From positions 1 to 49,857 of the forward strand of contig CALANA010000034.1 in the NCBI GenBank assembly GCA_937925925.1: DNA of 49,857 bases. Direction: 5' to 3'. The position numbers were made by a program, and so were the translations under genes. Shown one piece after another: positions 9,401 to 16,924 of this stretch (its first letter is position 1; every line of letters begins with the position of its first letter). Source of the stretch: an uncultured Chloroflexales bacterium. GTDB lineage: Bacteria > Chloroflexota > Chloroflexia > Chloroflexales > Chloroflexaceae. Under the pieces are notes generated by a model, which searched no databases, was not told where the DNA came from, and saw only the letters and a list, made by a program, of their open reading frames with translations.

Positions 9401-9844
9401 GACCTGACACCCGATCTGCCATTGTTCTGGGGCGATCCCGATCATCTGACTCAGGTACTGCTCAACCTGGTACTGAACGCAGTTGCTGCAATGCCCAATG
9501 GTGGGCAATTACGGTTTCGTACCCGGCCAGACATTGACCAGTTGGCACCGGCATCGTTTCTACCCCTACCAGGAATCAGTTGTACTGAATCACCAAAATT
9601 CGTAGTGATCCATATCAGTGATACCGGATGTGGTATTCCGCCCGACATTCTCCCGCATATTTTCGAGCCATTTTTTACCACCCGCTCTGATGGATCAGGA
9701 CTGGGCTTAACCATCAGTCGCCGCATCATTGCACAGCATGGCGGAACGATCAATGTTGAGAGTATCCCTGGTGTCGGTACAACGTTTGTGATCGTCTTTC
9801 CCCTGCACCAGGAGACATTAGACATGGAAATACAGGTAGCTTGA
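6494..9844 (+). CDS. Multi-sensor histidine kinase with N-terminal receiver domain
   Basis: This is a soluble signalling kinase of 1116 residues with no membrane segment. An N-terminal receiver has the phosphoacceptor D55 in LMDVQLEG and ends in YILKPF. It is followed by a PAS domain (about 130-250), a GAF domain (about 265-405), a coiled coil with AAELEQRVAERTDEL, and three more PAS domains (about 460-590, 595-730, 740-865). The HisKA box carries H884 in VAHEVNTPLQ. The ATPase has an N box near LLNLVLNAVAAM, D1043-T-G-C-G in G1, FEPFFTTR and GSGLGLTISRR. The receiver-first order suggests it takes input from another kinase. I start at ATG 6494; a GTG at 6458 is possible. A response regulator gene follows 259 bases later. 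Confidence 0.93.
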   Translation: MASTQILIVEDQAIVAHDMRKKLETLGYSVSGIVASGEEAIQQTAALRPDLVLMDVQLEGAIDGTEAARYIHTYFDIPIIFITAHADAETLQRIKVSEPSGYILKPFNLHELSSVIELALYKQQSEKKIKEREQWLTTILHSISDAVITTDIHDHITLMNPFAEILTGWTQTEAIGRTLTDVLRITNNTVPMKLESGVHSSKNTNDHLLCRTRDGQVLTILRSAAPIRNDQGVTTGTVFVFRDITERKRAEEELQQYAHRLEILHQIDHAILNAQSLEEIAHATLSRLCYLIPYTCASILMFDHATQTTVVLAHNDETMVQTATGNQGLSDQVSALTNSLQNGCHVDTDSTRANLNIPLIAHGKLIGLLSLENDTPQAFSSEQVQIGREVANQLAIAIQHARLLQQTQNQAAELEQRVAERTDELTIANAQLQQEIQEHCRTEQSLRESQQCIQHFAETLRERDVLLRGILDSLPEHIAVLDQQGTIIAVNAAWKRFAEENGLPDDECTGLGRNYLDVYRQASGPFDEQADMALAGIQAVLNRTMAHFTLEYPCSTPTTERWFMMYVTPLQGEHGGAVISHIDITQRKQTEETLRISEERLKLALYALDDGLWDWDIVKDEIYFSPRWAEILGYHPDELKSHTDVWNKLVHPDDISQVLQALYDHLEGRTPVYTMERRLCTKSGDWIWILDQGKVVARDTNGNPTRMTGAHKNITERKHAEQALTRAFARLEDMNQQLRRSHDMVQALLEGLNDGLVLLDSTGCILTVNQSLAAMFSSTPARLVGRYWADMCYNANHTVLFPGEQALLTLCDGRARRQREGYTTPDGRTYILDVQTLPLLNADQSVDQVILHVVDVTERVHLETLQIENERFAASGKLAATVAHEVNTPLQAIQTFLYLADQEDKQQRQRYLELAGEEIERISRIVQQLLDLYRPPQETLCSLDINALIERVLLLTGSTLTRHGIDVEYDLTPDLPLFWGDPDHLTQVLLNLVLNAVAAMPNGGQLRFRTRPDIDQLAPASFLPLPGISCTESPKFVVIHISDTGCGIPPDILPHIFEPFFTTRSDGSGLGLTISRRIIAQHGGTINVESIPGVGTTFVIVFPLHQETLDMEIQVA

Positions 9845-10103
9845 TGAACGTAATAATGTCTTCGGTATGCTATACGAGACTATTGGAAAAACTTTCTGTA
9901 AGGGATAACTGCATACATCCTGTCATAACACGCGTTATGTGGTGGTATGGTTCGCTCGACTTTTCGCTTTCGGCAGAGTGAAAAAAGGCGTTTTTGCTAC
10001 TCTACCAAAGGCCAAAAACGCTCTGTTTGAGAGATCACGTATACGCTGTAAATAATTATCGTAAGCTCATAGATAAGACAATGTTGACAACAAAGAGGCG
10101 ACA
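9845..10103. other. Kinase-regulator intergenic region with hairpins
   Basis: The 9-bp stem GCGTTTTTG/CAAAAACGC (9988-10021) lies next to runs of A and T. A competing stem CAGAGT/ACTCT overlaps it. It could end transcription of the kinase gene or be a degenerate repeat. No gene is seen. Confidence 0.4.
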
Positions 10104-10925
10104 ATGGACATACATATTATGATGGTTGAGGATGATCAGCGAACTCGCATGGCTCTGACGGCTATGCTAGAAAACGCAGGCTACCGTGTCACTCCGGCGG
10201 CCGATGGTGAGACCGCGCTGCAAATGCTGGCTGAACACCATTTTGATGTCATTATCACCGATATCCGTATGAATGACATTGATGGCATTGAAGTTCTGAA
10301 TGCAGCACGCAATGAGTCACCTGCACCGGCTGTCATTCTCCTGACCGGGTATGGTTCGCTCGAAACCGCGATTGCAGCTATTCGCGCCGGTGCCTATGAT
10401 TACTTGCTCAAACCATGTTCACCAGCAGCCTTGCTCAAATGCGTTGATCGCGCTTTACAACGACGGAATGCCGAGCAACGCCAGGTGAATGCTTTGCAGA
10501 CCATTGCCCAGATCGTCGCCCAGTTTAATGAAGAAGATACATTTATAAAATATCTAGATCAAGAGCGTACCACTGATCTGCTACCCCCTGAATCGGTACA
10601 ACCTGATCGGTACACCTACGTCGGTGCGCTCTGTATTGATCGCTTACGACACACGGTTTTATTCGATAACAAATTACTGCATGTAACACCTATTGAATAT
10701 GCCTTACTCGAATGTCTGATAGATGCCGGACAACGGGTAGTGTCCTATCGTGAGATCGTGCGCCATACTCATGGTCATGATACAGATGAAGAGGAAGCTC
10801 AGACGTTGCTCAAATCCCATATCCGCAATCTGCGGCGCAAAATCCCCGCTCAATATCTGGTAAGTGTACGCGGTACAGGCTATATCCTGGTGAATCCCGA
10901 TGAGACAGAACAGAACGCCGATTGA
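10104..10925 (+). CDS. Response regulator, receiver plus OmpR-type winged helix
   Basis: This is a DNA-binding response regulator of 273 residues. The receiver (5-118) has acidic pocket residues E9-D10-D11, phosphoacceptor D53 in ITDIRMNDIDG, the LLTGYGS switch region and K103 in YLLKP. A linker of about 50 residues leads to a winged-helix domain from about 170 to 265. That domain has the hallmarks of the OmpR/PhoB class: LTPIEYALLECL-like sequence (here VTPIEYALLECLI), LKSHIRNLRRKI and VRGTGYILV. The receiver is closer to NtrC-type receivers, which is slightly unusual. It is the likely partner of the kinase encoded just upstream. Its target genes are unknown. Confidence 0.92.
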   Translation: MDIHIMMVEDDQRTRMALTAMLENAGYRVTPAADGETALQMLAEHHFDVIITDIRMNDIDGIEVLNAARNESPAPAVILLTGYGSLETAIAAIRAGAYDYLLKPCSPAALLKCVDRALQRRNAEQRQVNALQTIAQIVAQFNEEDTFIKYLDQERTTDLLPPESVQPDRYTYVGALCIDRLRHTVLFDNKLLHVTPIEYALLECLIDAGQRVVSYREIVRHTHGHDTDEEEAQTLLKSHIRNLRRKIPAQYLVSVRGTGYILVNPDETEQNAD

Positions 10926-11714
10926 AACGCCGACTCCGTACCTCTGGTTTAGAAACCCAATTACTGGCCTGGGGTGCGACCGTTTCTCAAAAACAGGTGC
11001 ACCCGGGTCAATCAACATTAGCCCCCCACAAATTCTCCCCTCTTTCTCCCCTAAATCTCCTCTAAGATACTCTACTACTCCAGTATTAAGATGTGGTATA
11101 CAGTATGCACTACAATCAAAAGCATGCCCAATGACTTGAGTTTCGGTTCCAAAAAGAAGACAACCGGAATCAGGCATCATGGTAGTAGTCTATTAAAGAC
11201 GCAATATACCGTTGTTATTGCAAGGTATCCCTATAACAATTCGAAAAGCGTTGTCAACATATACACGTAGTGGTGAACCCGCAAGTGTGAGCATCCTGGC
11301 TGTGTGGTGGGCAAAGGCACGACTCCCACGCTCCAGTATCGACCTACCTGAACCAGAGCGTATGCGTGCGCACAAAGGGTTTTCTCTACGAGGTGGGGAG
11401 ACCTATCAGCTTATGGCAAATTCATCGGTCTAGTCTTTACCGTTCGGACTGTTATGTTAGAGCCTGTCTGAAAGAGGCGTCAATTAGGAGTGGCTACGCC
11501 TGCCAAAAACCCTGTTTTTGCTCGCCGATTGCCTGTGCCTGCCTTTGGCAAGCAGGCAGGGAAGATTGTGAGAGGCAAAGTCCGCGTACACTCCCCCTTT
11601 TCAGGCAGCCTGGAGAGCAGCAAGGGTGGTAGCGTGTACTGAGAGATGATGGACGCTTGATTGCAACATCATTCATCATTCATGTCAACACGGTTCAATG
11701 CAGAGGAGGAATCC
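10926..11714. other. Intergenic region without recognisable genes
   Basis: No convincing gene is seen in these 789 bases. The pyrimidine-rich stretch at 11025-11070 (CTCCCCTCTTTCTCCCC) resembles 13001-13025 upstream of the small membrane peptide. A possible element at 11462-11622 begins GAGCCTGTCTGAAAGAGG and ends with an imperfect reverse complement near CCCTTTTCAGGCAGCCTG. A similar GAGCCTGTCTGAAAAAG start recurs at about 12823. Confidence 0.4.
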
Positions 11715-12053
11715 ATGAAATCAGATCGAACAATGCAACTGGCGCGCGGTGTTGGTGAAAAGTCTGTCCAGGTTGTCCAACATCAAAATGGTGAGGAAGT
11801 CCTCAAAGTCTCCACTCGTTCCCGTCCCAGTGCCGTTGCCGGTGCTATTGCGGGGGTGATCCGCGAGACAGGTACAGCCGAGGTACAATCCATTGGTGCG
11901 GGAGCCGCTAATCAAGCAATCAAGGCGATTGCTATTGCCCGTAGCTACTTACGTGAAGATGGGATCGACATCATGTGTGTACCATCTTTTATTGATGTTG
12001 AAATAGATCAGGAAGAACGCACTGCGATTCGTTTACTTGTGCAAAAGCGTTGA
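11715..12053 (+). CDS. spoVS: Stage V sporulation protein S family protein
   Basis: Residues from about 28 to 112 match SpoVS throughout: EVLKVSTRSRPSAVAGAIAG, then QSIGAGAANQAIKAIAIAR, and DGIDIMCVPSFIDVEI. SpoVS is a small Alba-like protein that may bind nucleic acid; in Bacillus it affects sporulation and septation. This copy has 112 residues instead of about 86, with an extra N-terminal segment (MKSDRTMQLARGVGEKSVQV). The start at 11715 follows a clear GAGGAGG ribosome site; an earlier in-frame ATG at 11661 has none. Chloroflexales are not known to form endospores, so its role here is probably in regulation or cell division. It stands alone between repeats. Confidence 0.92.
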   Translation: MKSDRTMQLARGVGEKSVQVVQHQNGEEVLKVSTRSRPSAVAGAIAGVIRETGTAEVQSIGAGAANQAIKAIAIARSYLREDGIDIMCVPSFIDVEIDQEERTAIRLLVQKR

Positions 12054-12118
12054 TACTGTCTGATGTGATTTTTTCACGAACAACGAGCAGTGCAGATAAA
12101 ATTGCAGTGATCTGACGG

Positions 12119-12323
12119 TATAATACCAATGTGACGTAGCCCTTCCGCATCCGTTGGTTCGTCGTACGCTTGCGCATACGACCATAAGCCTTCCCCTGGA
12201 ACGAGCGGTCGCGGGGCGGAGAGGCGTTGCCTGCAACGCCTCTCCGCCGACATCCCCTTTCTGGTTGGGAGGACGAATGACACGACCATGCGGAAGGGTC
12301 ACGTCGAAACGGTATAAGTCGTA
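12119..12323. repeat. Dispersed inverted-repeat element with paired ends
   Basis: The left end reads TAATACCAATGTGACGTAGC. The right end is its imperfect reverse complement, with GGAAGGGTCACGTCGAAAC and then GGTATAAGTCG. The inside holds the palindrome GAGGCGTTGCCTGCAACGCC (12222-12241) and CCTTCCCCTGGAACGA, shared with 1-170 and 14002-14147. The length is about 205 bases. No coding capacity is seen. Confidence 0.7.
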
Positions 12324-12327
12324 AAAA

Positions 12328-12620
12328 ACCAGAGTCCCGGCTGTAGCCTGGGTACCTATTCCCATCTGGGGGAAGCGCGGTCGTCAGCGTTCATGGTGCG
12401 CTTAGGAGTGCGGGCGTCGCGCCCGCCATCACGCACATGCGGGCACGATATGCGTATATCCAGGCGGGCATGTTCCCTTGAGGGTGAACGGTTACAGGGA
12501 GAGCGACCCTGGCTCAAGCCGAGACTCCGCTGTACAAGTGATACCCAACTCAAGCCGGGACTCTGGTGTCCGAGTGGAACAGTATGGCTGTATGTTCACT
12601 GTTGCTACAACCAGTGAGCA
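12328..12620. repeat. Cluster of short palindromes of the CCCGGCT-GTAGCC type
   Basis: Three palindrome halves of the family GTCCCGGCTnnAGCCTGGG occur at about 12333-12352, 12508-12530 and 12552-12570. Between them is a GC-rich palindrome (GCGGGCGTCGCGCCCGC) near 12411-12427. No gene is supported. Confidence 0.5.
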
Positions 12621-12632
12621 TAGTGTTTTTAG

Positions 12633-12744
12633 TATAGCAATTCTACATGCGTTGTGAAGACTGGAGTCCAGGCGTGACGCTGGGAGTACTCCGTACAAGC
12701 GTCACGCCTGGATTACCGTTCACAATTGGAATAGGATTGCTATA
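12633..12744. repeat. MITE-like element with 9-bp terminal inverted repeats
   Basis: The 112-base element has perfect ends TATAGCAAT (12633-12641) and ATTGCTATA (12736-12744). Inside is a long hairpin with arms TCCAGGCGTGACGC and GCGTCACGCCTGGA. Related right ends, GGGATAGATTTGCTATA and GGAATAGGCTTGCTCTA, occur at about 6037-6055 and 38970-38985. Confidence 0.7.
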
Positions 12745-13104
12745 GTAGACCATAACAAAATTCGATCCATCGCCCCTTGTTTGACTTTTAAGCTTTCTGT
12801 TGCTTCCTGCGCACATGGCAGAGCCTGTCTGAAAAAGTCTTGTGCAGTACAGCAACACGGCTGCCCTCATATGAATGTGTAGGAGTCGCCCCAGAAATTT
12901 TTTTATTCTACCCACTGTGAAGGGTTTGATTGGTGACAGTCAGGCTTCCAGGTCACACGGGGTCGAATCTAGAATCTGTAGTTTTTTTGACCTCCACCAT
13001 ATCTCCTCTATTTCTCCCCTTAAGATCCCTTTCATATTTCACAAAATAATGTTATAAAAGAAATATAGCGAGGGTTCAACTATATCATAATGGAGGTTTA
13101 AGTC

Positions 13105-13215
13105 ATGCCTGATGTCGGTTTTACTTCAGAGTGGATTCCGGGGTTGATGGTTATTCTCTCGATGTTTGTTATTGGCGCAGTGGCCTACATTATGGGCCAG
13201 ATGAACTCCAAATAG
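13105..13215 (+). CDS. 36-residue single-span membrane peptide
   Basis: A short open frame begins at ATG 13105 after a good TGGAGG ribosome site eight bases upstream. It encodes 36 residues: a short polar start (MPDVGFTSEWIPG), one hydrophobic helix of about 20 residues (LMVILSMFVIGAVAYIMGQ) and a short polar tail ending MNSK. A strong hairpin terminator follows 19 bases after the stop, and AT-rich promoter-like sequence lies upstream, so this looks like a real one-gene unit. Small one-helix subunits occur in cytochrome oxidases, cytochrome bc or alternative complex III, and photosynthetic reaction centres. I cannot say which applies. Confidence 0.7.
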   Translation: MPDVGFTSEWIPGLMVILSMFVIGAVAYIMGQMNSK

Positions 13216-13234
13216 CAGGCCGTGCTTAACATCT

Positions 13235-13284
13235 GCAAGGAACACTGTTCAGGATTTACTACCTGTGGAGTGTTCCTTGCTTTG
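13235..13284 (+). terminator. Rho-independent terminator of the small membrane peptide gene
   Basis: A perfect 12-bp stem, GCAAGGAACACT with AGTGTTCCTTGC, has a loop of 22 bases and is followed by TTTGT. It lies 19 bases after the stop codon at 13215. Confidence 0.75.
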
Positions 13285-13343
13285 TAGCGACTGTCTGACA
13301 AGTAGGCTTCGTGCGCCAACAGGCTGCGGCACTACACTGGCAA

Positions 13344-13868
13344 CTAGAATATGTCTTGCAAGCGTTGCAGTGTGTTGTACAAGGTTGATATCAGTTTGCC
13401 CGGTGGGACTTCCAGTCGCTCTGTTTTACTTATGCCATAGCTCACAATCCAGTCATATCCATCATGCCACACACTGACCGTGCCACCTGTGGTTGGGATG
13501 TGACATTCGGCGCGTTGTGCCTGTTGATTGTAGACTACGCTGGCTGTACTCAGTATCATCCCCACTACATCAAAACCATAGGTGCTGAGATAGTCGTCTG
13601 CGTTTAGCTCCTGGCGTAACTGATCGTCCAGATGCTGTGTAGCCTGTCCGAATACCACCATCGCTGGATCTGGTGCTGGTGCGCTGCCAGGAGTAGTTGA
13701 CTGATGAGACTGGCTCGCAAGTTGGACGGTAGCAATCCAACGTCTATCATCACGTTGCACTACAGTCTCCATGATGGCTAAGCGAGTACCAAAGCATTCC
13801 TTGAGTTCAGCAAGTATCGTCAGGGCCGCATCCTGTGTAGCAGCCGTAATATCCAGTTGTACATGCAT
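13344..13868 (-). CDS. Protein of unknown function, 174 residues
   Basis: I do not recognise this family. The N-terminal 55 residues look like a small alpha/beta domain (MHVQLDITAATQDAALTILA). A proline-, serine- and threonine-rich linker (QSTTPGSAPAPDP, about 57-69) joins it to a C-terminal domain with several aromatic residues (VSVWHDGYDWIVSYGIS). There is no signal peptide or membrane segment. A good AAGGATAT ribosome site precedes the ATG. It converges with the small membrane peptide gene, and no neighbour hints at a function. Confidence 0.65.
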   Translation of the reverse strand: MHVQLDITAATQDAALTILAELKECFGTRLAIMETVVQRDDRRWIATVQLASQSHQSTTPGSAPAPDPAMVVFGQATQHLDDQLRQELNADDYLSTYGFDVVGMILSTASVVYNQQAQRAECHIPTTGGTVSVWHDGYDWIVSYGISKTERLEVPPGKLISTLYNTLQRLQDIF

Positions 13869-13904
13869 TACATATCCTTACTTACAAGAGTTACGCGGTG
13901 ATAT

Positions 13905-14155
13905 AGCAAGCCTATACCAGTGTACATCCGAGTCCATACTTGAGCCTCGACGGAGTGCTATCCAGACTCAAGTATGGACTCCGGTTCTTGATGACTGATG
14001 TAGTACTCCAACGAAACTCCGTCTCCTTGCTGGTGCGGGGGCCTGCGACCTCCGCACCAGCAAGGAGATTTCGGCGTAGAGGCGTTGCATGCAACGCTTC
14101 TACGCCCCCTGGACAGTTCGTTCCAGGGGAAGTCGCATTGGAGTAGTAGGATTGC
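13905..14155. repeat. Composite repeat with nested palindromes
   Basis: The outer ends read GATATAGCAAGCC and GGATTGCCTATG, related to the TATAGCAAT element. Inside are a GAGTCCATACTTGAG/CTCAAGTATGGACTC palindrome (13930-13982) and an inner element bounded by AGTACTCCAA and TTGGAGTAGT (14002-14147). The inner element carries a near-perfect 34-base palindrome centred on GTTGCATGCAAC (14073-14106). Confidence 0.6.
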
Positions 14156-14205
14156 CTATGCTCAGGTCGCTTTTTTGTCTATCGCAATAGCGAACAAACG
14201 CTTGA

Positions 14206-14247
14206 TTTCTCTGGGTAATTTCGCTATAACGAAATCATCCAGAGAAA
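14206..14247. terminator. Long hairpin just after the parB-like gene
   Basis: The 18-base arms TTTCTCTGGGTAATTTCG and CGAAATCATCCAGAGAAA match at 16 of 18 positions around the loop CTATAA. It lies 11 bases beyond the 3' end of the minus-strand parB-like gene. It has no clear T run on that strand, so it may be a terminator, an mRNA stabiliser or a binding site. Confidence 0.5.
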
Positions 14248-14257
14248 AACACCGGGA

Positions 14258-15421
14258 CTATTCTGAGGACTGCTCCTCGATTTGAACATGCTGGAGCCGT
14301 TGCCGTGCTTGCTGCGTCAGGGTCTGTAACTGTGACAATGTGGCATCCAGACTATGAATATCAGCTACACTCAACGTTTCCAGGCGCGGCAGCGAGCGTT
14401 GCAATGACTGACATGTGCGCTGGATCTGTTCGTGCAGGGGTGGCAACCAGCGCGGTGGTGCGACGGTGGCCGTAGTCATAGCGTGACGGCGGGCACGCGC
14501 CACCAATCGCGCCACAGTCGGCCCATCAATGGGCGAGCGTCGCCAGAAATGCGGCGCTGTTTGCTCTTCGGTTCCTTCATCAGTAGGCTTCGAGCTAGAT
14601 CTTTCGGTCACAATACTGTGCAACCGTTCCAGGATGCCATCGATCTGTATCGATGTCAATTCACCGGATCGTAGCGCACTGTGGAGGGTACGCACCTGGG
14701 TCTCTTGCAGTCGTAACAGAGCCACTCGGCGCTGCTGAGCTGGCGAAAAAGCCATCATTCGTAGCAACTGCTGGCGGCGAGCGCGACTCATCTGAAAGCG
14801 CGTCTCCACTTCCTCCCAGGGAGCATCATTTAACGCCTGTTTCATCTGATATAAGGACCATGCCCGTTCCATATCACTAAACTCTTCGCGCTCCTCGTTC
14901 TCAACATACTGAATATGCACCCGCTCAGCTGGTGTGGGTGGATCAACCACGACAGCGTCAAGCAAGGGCTTTCCGACCAGATAAGCAGCCGTCCAGCGCC
15001 GCTGCCCGACCAGGATGAGATAGCGTGCTTGCGGATAATCATTACTCGTTCCAGGGAAAATAACAATAGGTTGGATTTGACGCTCCTTGAGCGAGTCGCC
15101 CAGGGTCAATAACTCCGCTACCAGTTCTTGATACTCACTGACTGGCTGACCATCGACCACCAACTGCTCTGGCAGGGGCAGAAACCGTGGTTGCTGCATA
15201 TCGGGGCGTGTGTCTGGCGCGATATGGGCCACGGGAATAGCCTGAATAGTTCGATCGCGGATCATCTGTTCAAGTGCGCCGCCAAAATGCATGCTGGCAG
15301 CTAAAACAGCGGCCTGGGCATCAGGCGCAGCGGTCGCGTCGGTCTGTTCTGCGGCAGGAGATACCAGCATAGCTGCTCGTTCTTGTAACGCCTTGAGTCG
15401 ATCCGTTGTTTTTGACGACAC
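14258..15421 (-). CDS. ParB/RepB-like partition protein (plasmid type)
   Basis: The protein has 387 residues with a ParB-type nuclease-fold domain. The box usually reading GERRxRA appears as VGQRRWTAAYL (about 140-150), with E replaced by Q. The box that follows appears as YVENEEREEFSDMERAW, like VENxQRxDLSPIEEA. A helix-turn-helix region follows (about 205-235), then a long divergent tail. The start is GTG, sharing one base with the TAG stop of the ParA-like gene, so the two are translationally coupled. A second, more canonical ParB is encoded at 22777-23883. This pair therefore probably derives from a plasmid or serves another replicon or cargo. Confidence 0.8.
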   Translation of the reverse strand: MSSKTTDRLKALQERAAMLVSPAAEQTDATAAPDAQAAVLAASMHFGGALEQMIRDRTIQAIPVAHIAPDTRPDMQQPRFLPLPEQLVVDGQPVSEYQELVAELLTLGDSLKERQIQPIVIFPGTSNDYPQARYLILVGQRRWTAAYLVGKPLLDAVVVDPPTPAERVHIQYVENEEREEFSDMERAWSLYQMKQALNDAPWEEVETRFQMSRARRQQLLRMMAFSPAQQRRVALLRLQETQVRTLHSALRSGELTSIQIDGILERLHSIVTERSSSKPTDEGTEEQTAPHFWRRSPIDGPTVARLVARARRHAMTTATVAPPRWLPPLHEQIQRTCQSLQRSLPRLETLSVADIHSLDATLSQLQTLTQQARQRLQHVQIEEQSSE

Positions 15422-16203
15422 TATGCTCCTCCATCCAGGCTAATCAGTTCCTCGACCAGATCCAGAAACAGATTGCGCACTTCACCTGCATCAGAACCAG
15501 TATAACGAAATACACTCTGCTGCAATCCGGCTGAGTCGCGCAACGAAGCACGGATGGGGATAATGGTACGCATTAACTGTTCGCTATAAAACTGACGCAG
15601 GGTATGATCGTAGATCATATCTCCGGCACTGCGTGGGGCATAGCGATTACGGATGATGCTGACTCCGCGCAAATGCGGGTTGATACGCCGGGCCTGAGCC
15701 ACCGAGTCAATTAATGCGCGTAAGGCTCGCAGAACAAGATTCTCCGACTGGACGGGTGCAATACAGCGGGTTGCTGCGGCCAGGGCGGTTGCCAGCACTG
15801 GCCCACGTGCGGGTGCCAGATCCAACACCACAATATCATAATGTGGAGCAGGCTGGCGAATCTGATCCAGCGCATCCTGAAGGGAAAAGATACCGCTATT
15901 AGGAGAACTTGCCAACTGTATCGGCAGACTTGCCATCGCTGCGTGGGCCGGAATGAGCGCGACTCCTTCTTCGGTCGGGCGAATACACTCCGTTACCTTC
16001 CGCCCGTTTATAACGCCGATAATACTATCCTCTGGCCGCAGTTGTTCTGCATCGCAGCCCAACCACTGACTGGCATGGGCCTGTGCATCAAGATCTATTA
16101 GCAGGACACGCAAGTTCAATCGACTAAAGGCGGCGGCAAAGTTGACCGCCAGACAGGTTTTGCCAACTCCGCCTTTTTCAAGCGCTAAGGCATAAATATG
16201 CAT
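15421..16203 (-). CDS. ParA-family partition ATPase
   Basis: The deviant Walker A motif EKGGVGKTCLAVNFA is at 9-23. VLLIDLDAQAHASQW (33-47) forms the A' motif and DIVVLDLAP (near 124) the Walker B motif. The length of 260 residues is typical of chromosomal and small plasmid ParA/Soj proteins. It would bind DNA non-specifically as an ATP dimer and be stimulated by the ParB-like protein encoded next. The gene starts at ATG 16203 after a GAAGGAAAAG ribosome site. No HTH domain precedes the ATPase, so autoregulation would have to come from the partner. Confidence 0.92.
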   Translation of the reverse strand: MHIYALALEKGGVGKTCLAVNFAAAFSRLNLRVLLIDLDAQAHASQWLGCDAEQLRPEDSIIGVINGRKVTECIRPTEEGVALIPAHAAMASLPIQLASSPNSGIFSLQDALDQIRQPAPHYDIVVLDLAPARGPVLATALAAATRCIAPVQSENLVLRALRALIDSVAQARRINPHLRGVSIIRNRYAPRSAGDMIYDHTLRQFYSEQLMRTIIPIRASLRDSAGLQQSVFRYTGSDAGEVRNLFLDLVEELISLDGGA

Positions 16204-16924
16204 CCCAACTTTTCCTTCAAGAGAACACCCAATTCACGATCAGTCCTGCCCTTACCAGACTTTGCCGCATCAGAAAAAGAAATACCTGGGGGCGTAAACA
16301 TTACGCGGAGCCATTCTTTGGAGTTGCATCGCGCAAAGTATAGAAGGTTCCGAGGCTGCTGTCAAGTATGTATCGCCTGCGAGGATGCGAGCATGCGGTG
16401 CGCGGCCATTTTAGGGAATAGGAAACAGAAATAAACCACGCATATCACGCATACCACGAATAAAAAAAGAGAGCCTTGAGACGTGAGGCGTGAGGCGCGA
16501 AGACACGAAGTCGCACGGAGTGCGTCCCTCCGGGGCACGGGCGGACATTCCCGTTCGTCTCGTCACTAACGATGACTGGCGGACAGTGGGGGTTGCGAGG
16601 CGAGGCGATACGCAAGCACACGGGTTTCTACCGCAGAGGGCGCAGAGGAACGCAAAGGAGGTATTTTCAAGCGGAAAAGGTAGAGTGAGAAGATGCTCTT
16701 TTTTAACGCAAAGACGCAAAGGCGCGAAGTCCGACGCTGCATGGAGCGCGTCCCGCCGGGACACGGCGCGGTCGTTCCGGCTCCGCCCGATCTATACGCC
16801 AGACGACGACCACTGATGGGGCGTGCAGCGTTTTTCCGTTGGCATGTGCTAACGTGCTAATGTGCTAACGTGCCAACAGAGATACCTTTATGCCTCTTCG
16901 TCCTGGCGTCAAAACAAGAGGCAA
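16204..16924. other. Repeat-rich intergenic region
   Basis: No gene is supported in these 721 bases. Two related GC-rich segments, GGAGTGCGTCCCTCCGGGG (16517-16535) and GGAGCGCGTCCCGCCGGGA (16743-16761), flank a copy of the CGCAGAGGGCGCAGAGGAACG repeat (16633-16653). A short tandem array of GTGCTAAC units lies at 16845-16877. Confidence 0.55.

Noticed and set aside
11212..11433. Possible 73-codon gene before spoVS
   Set aside because: No family features or ribosome site, and the region lies between repeat fragments; it might be an old transposase remnant but nothing supports that.
11462..11622. IS-like end GAGCCTGTCTGAAA as evidence of an insertion sequence
   Set aside because: The ends match only about 14 of 18 bases, and there is no transposase frame or target duplication that I can see.
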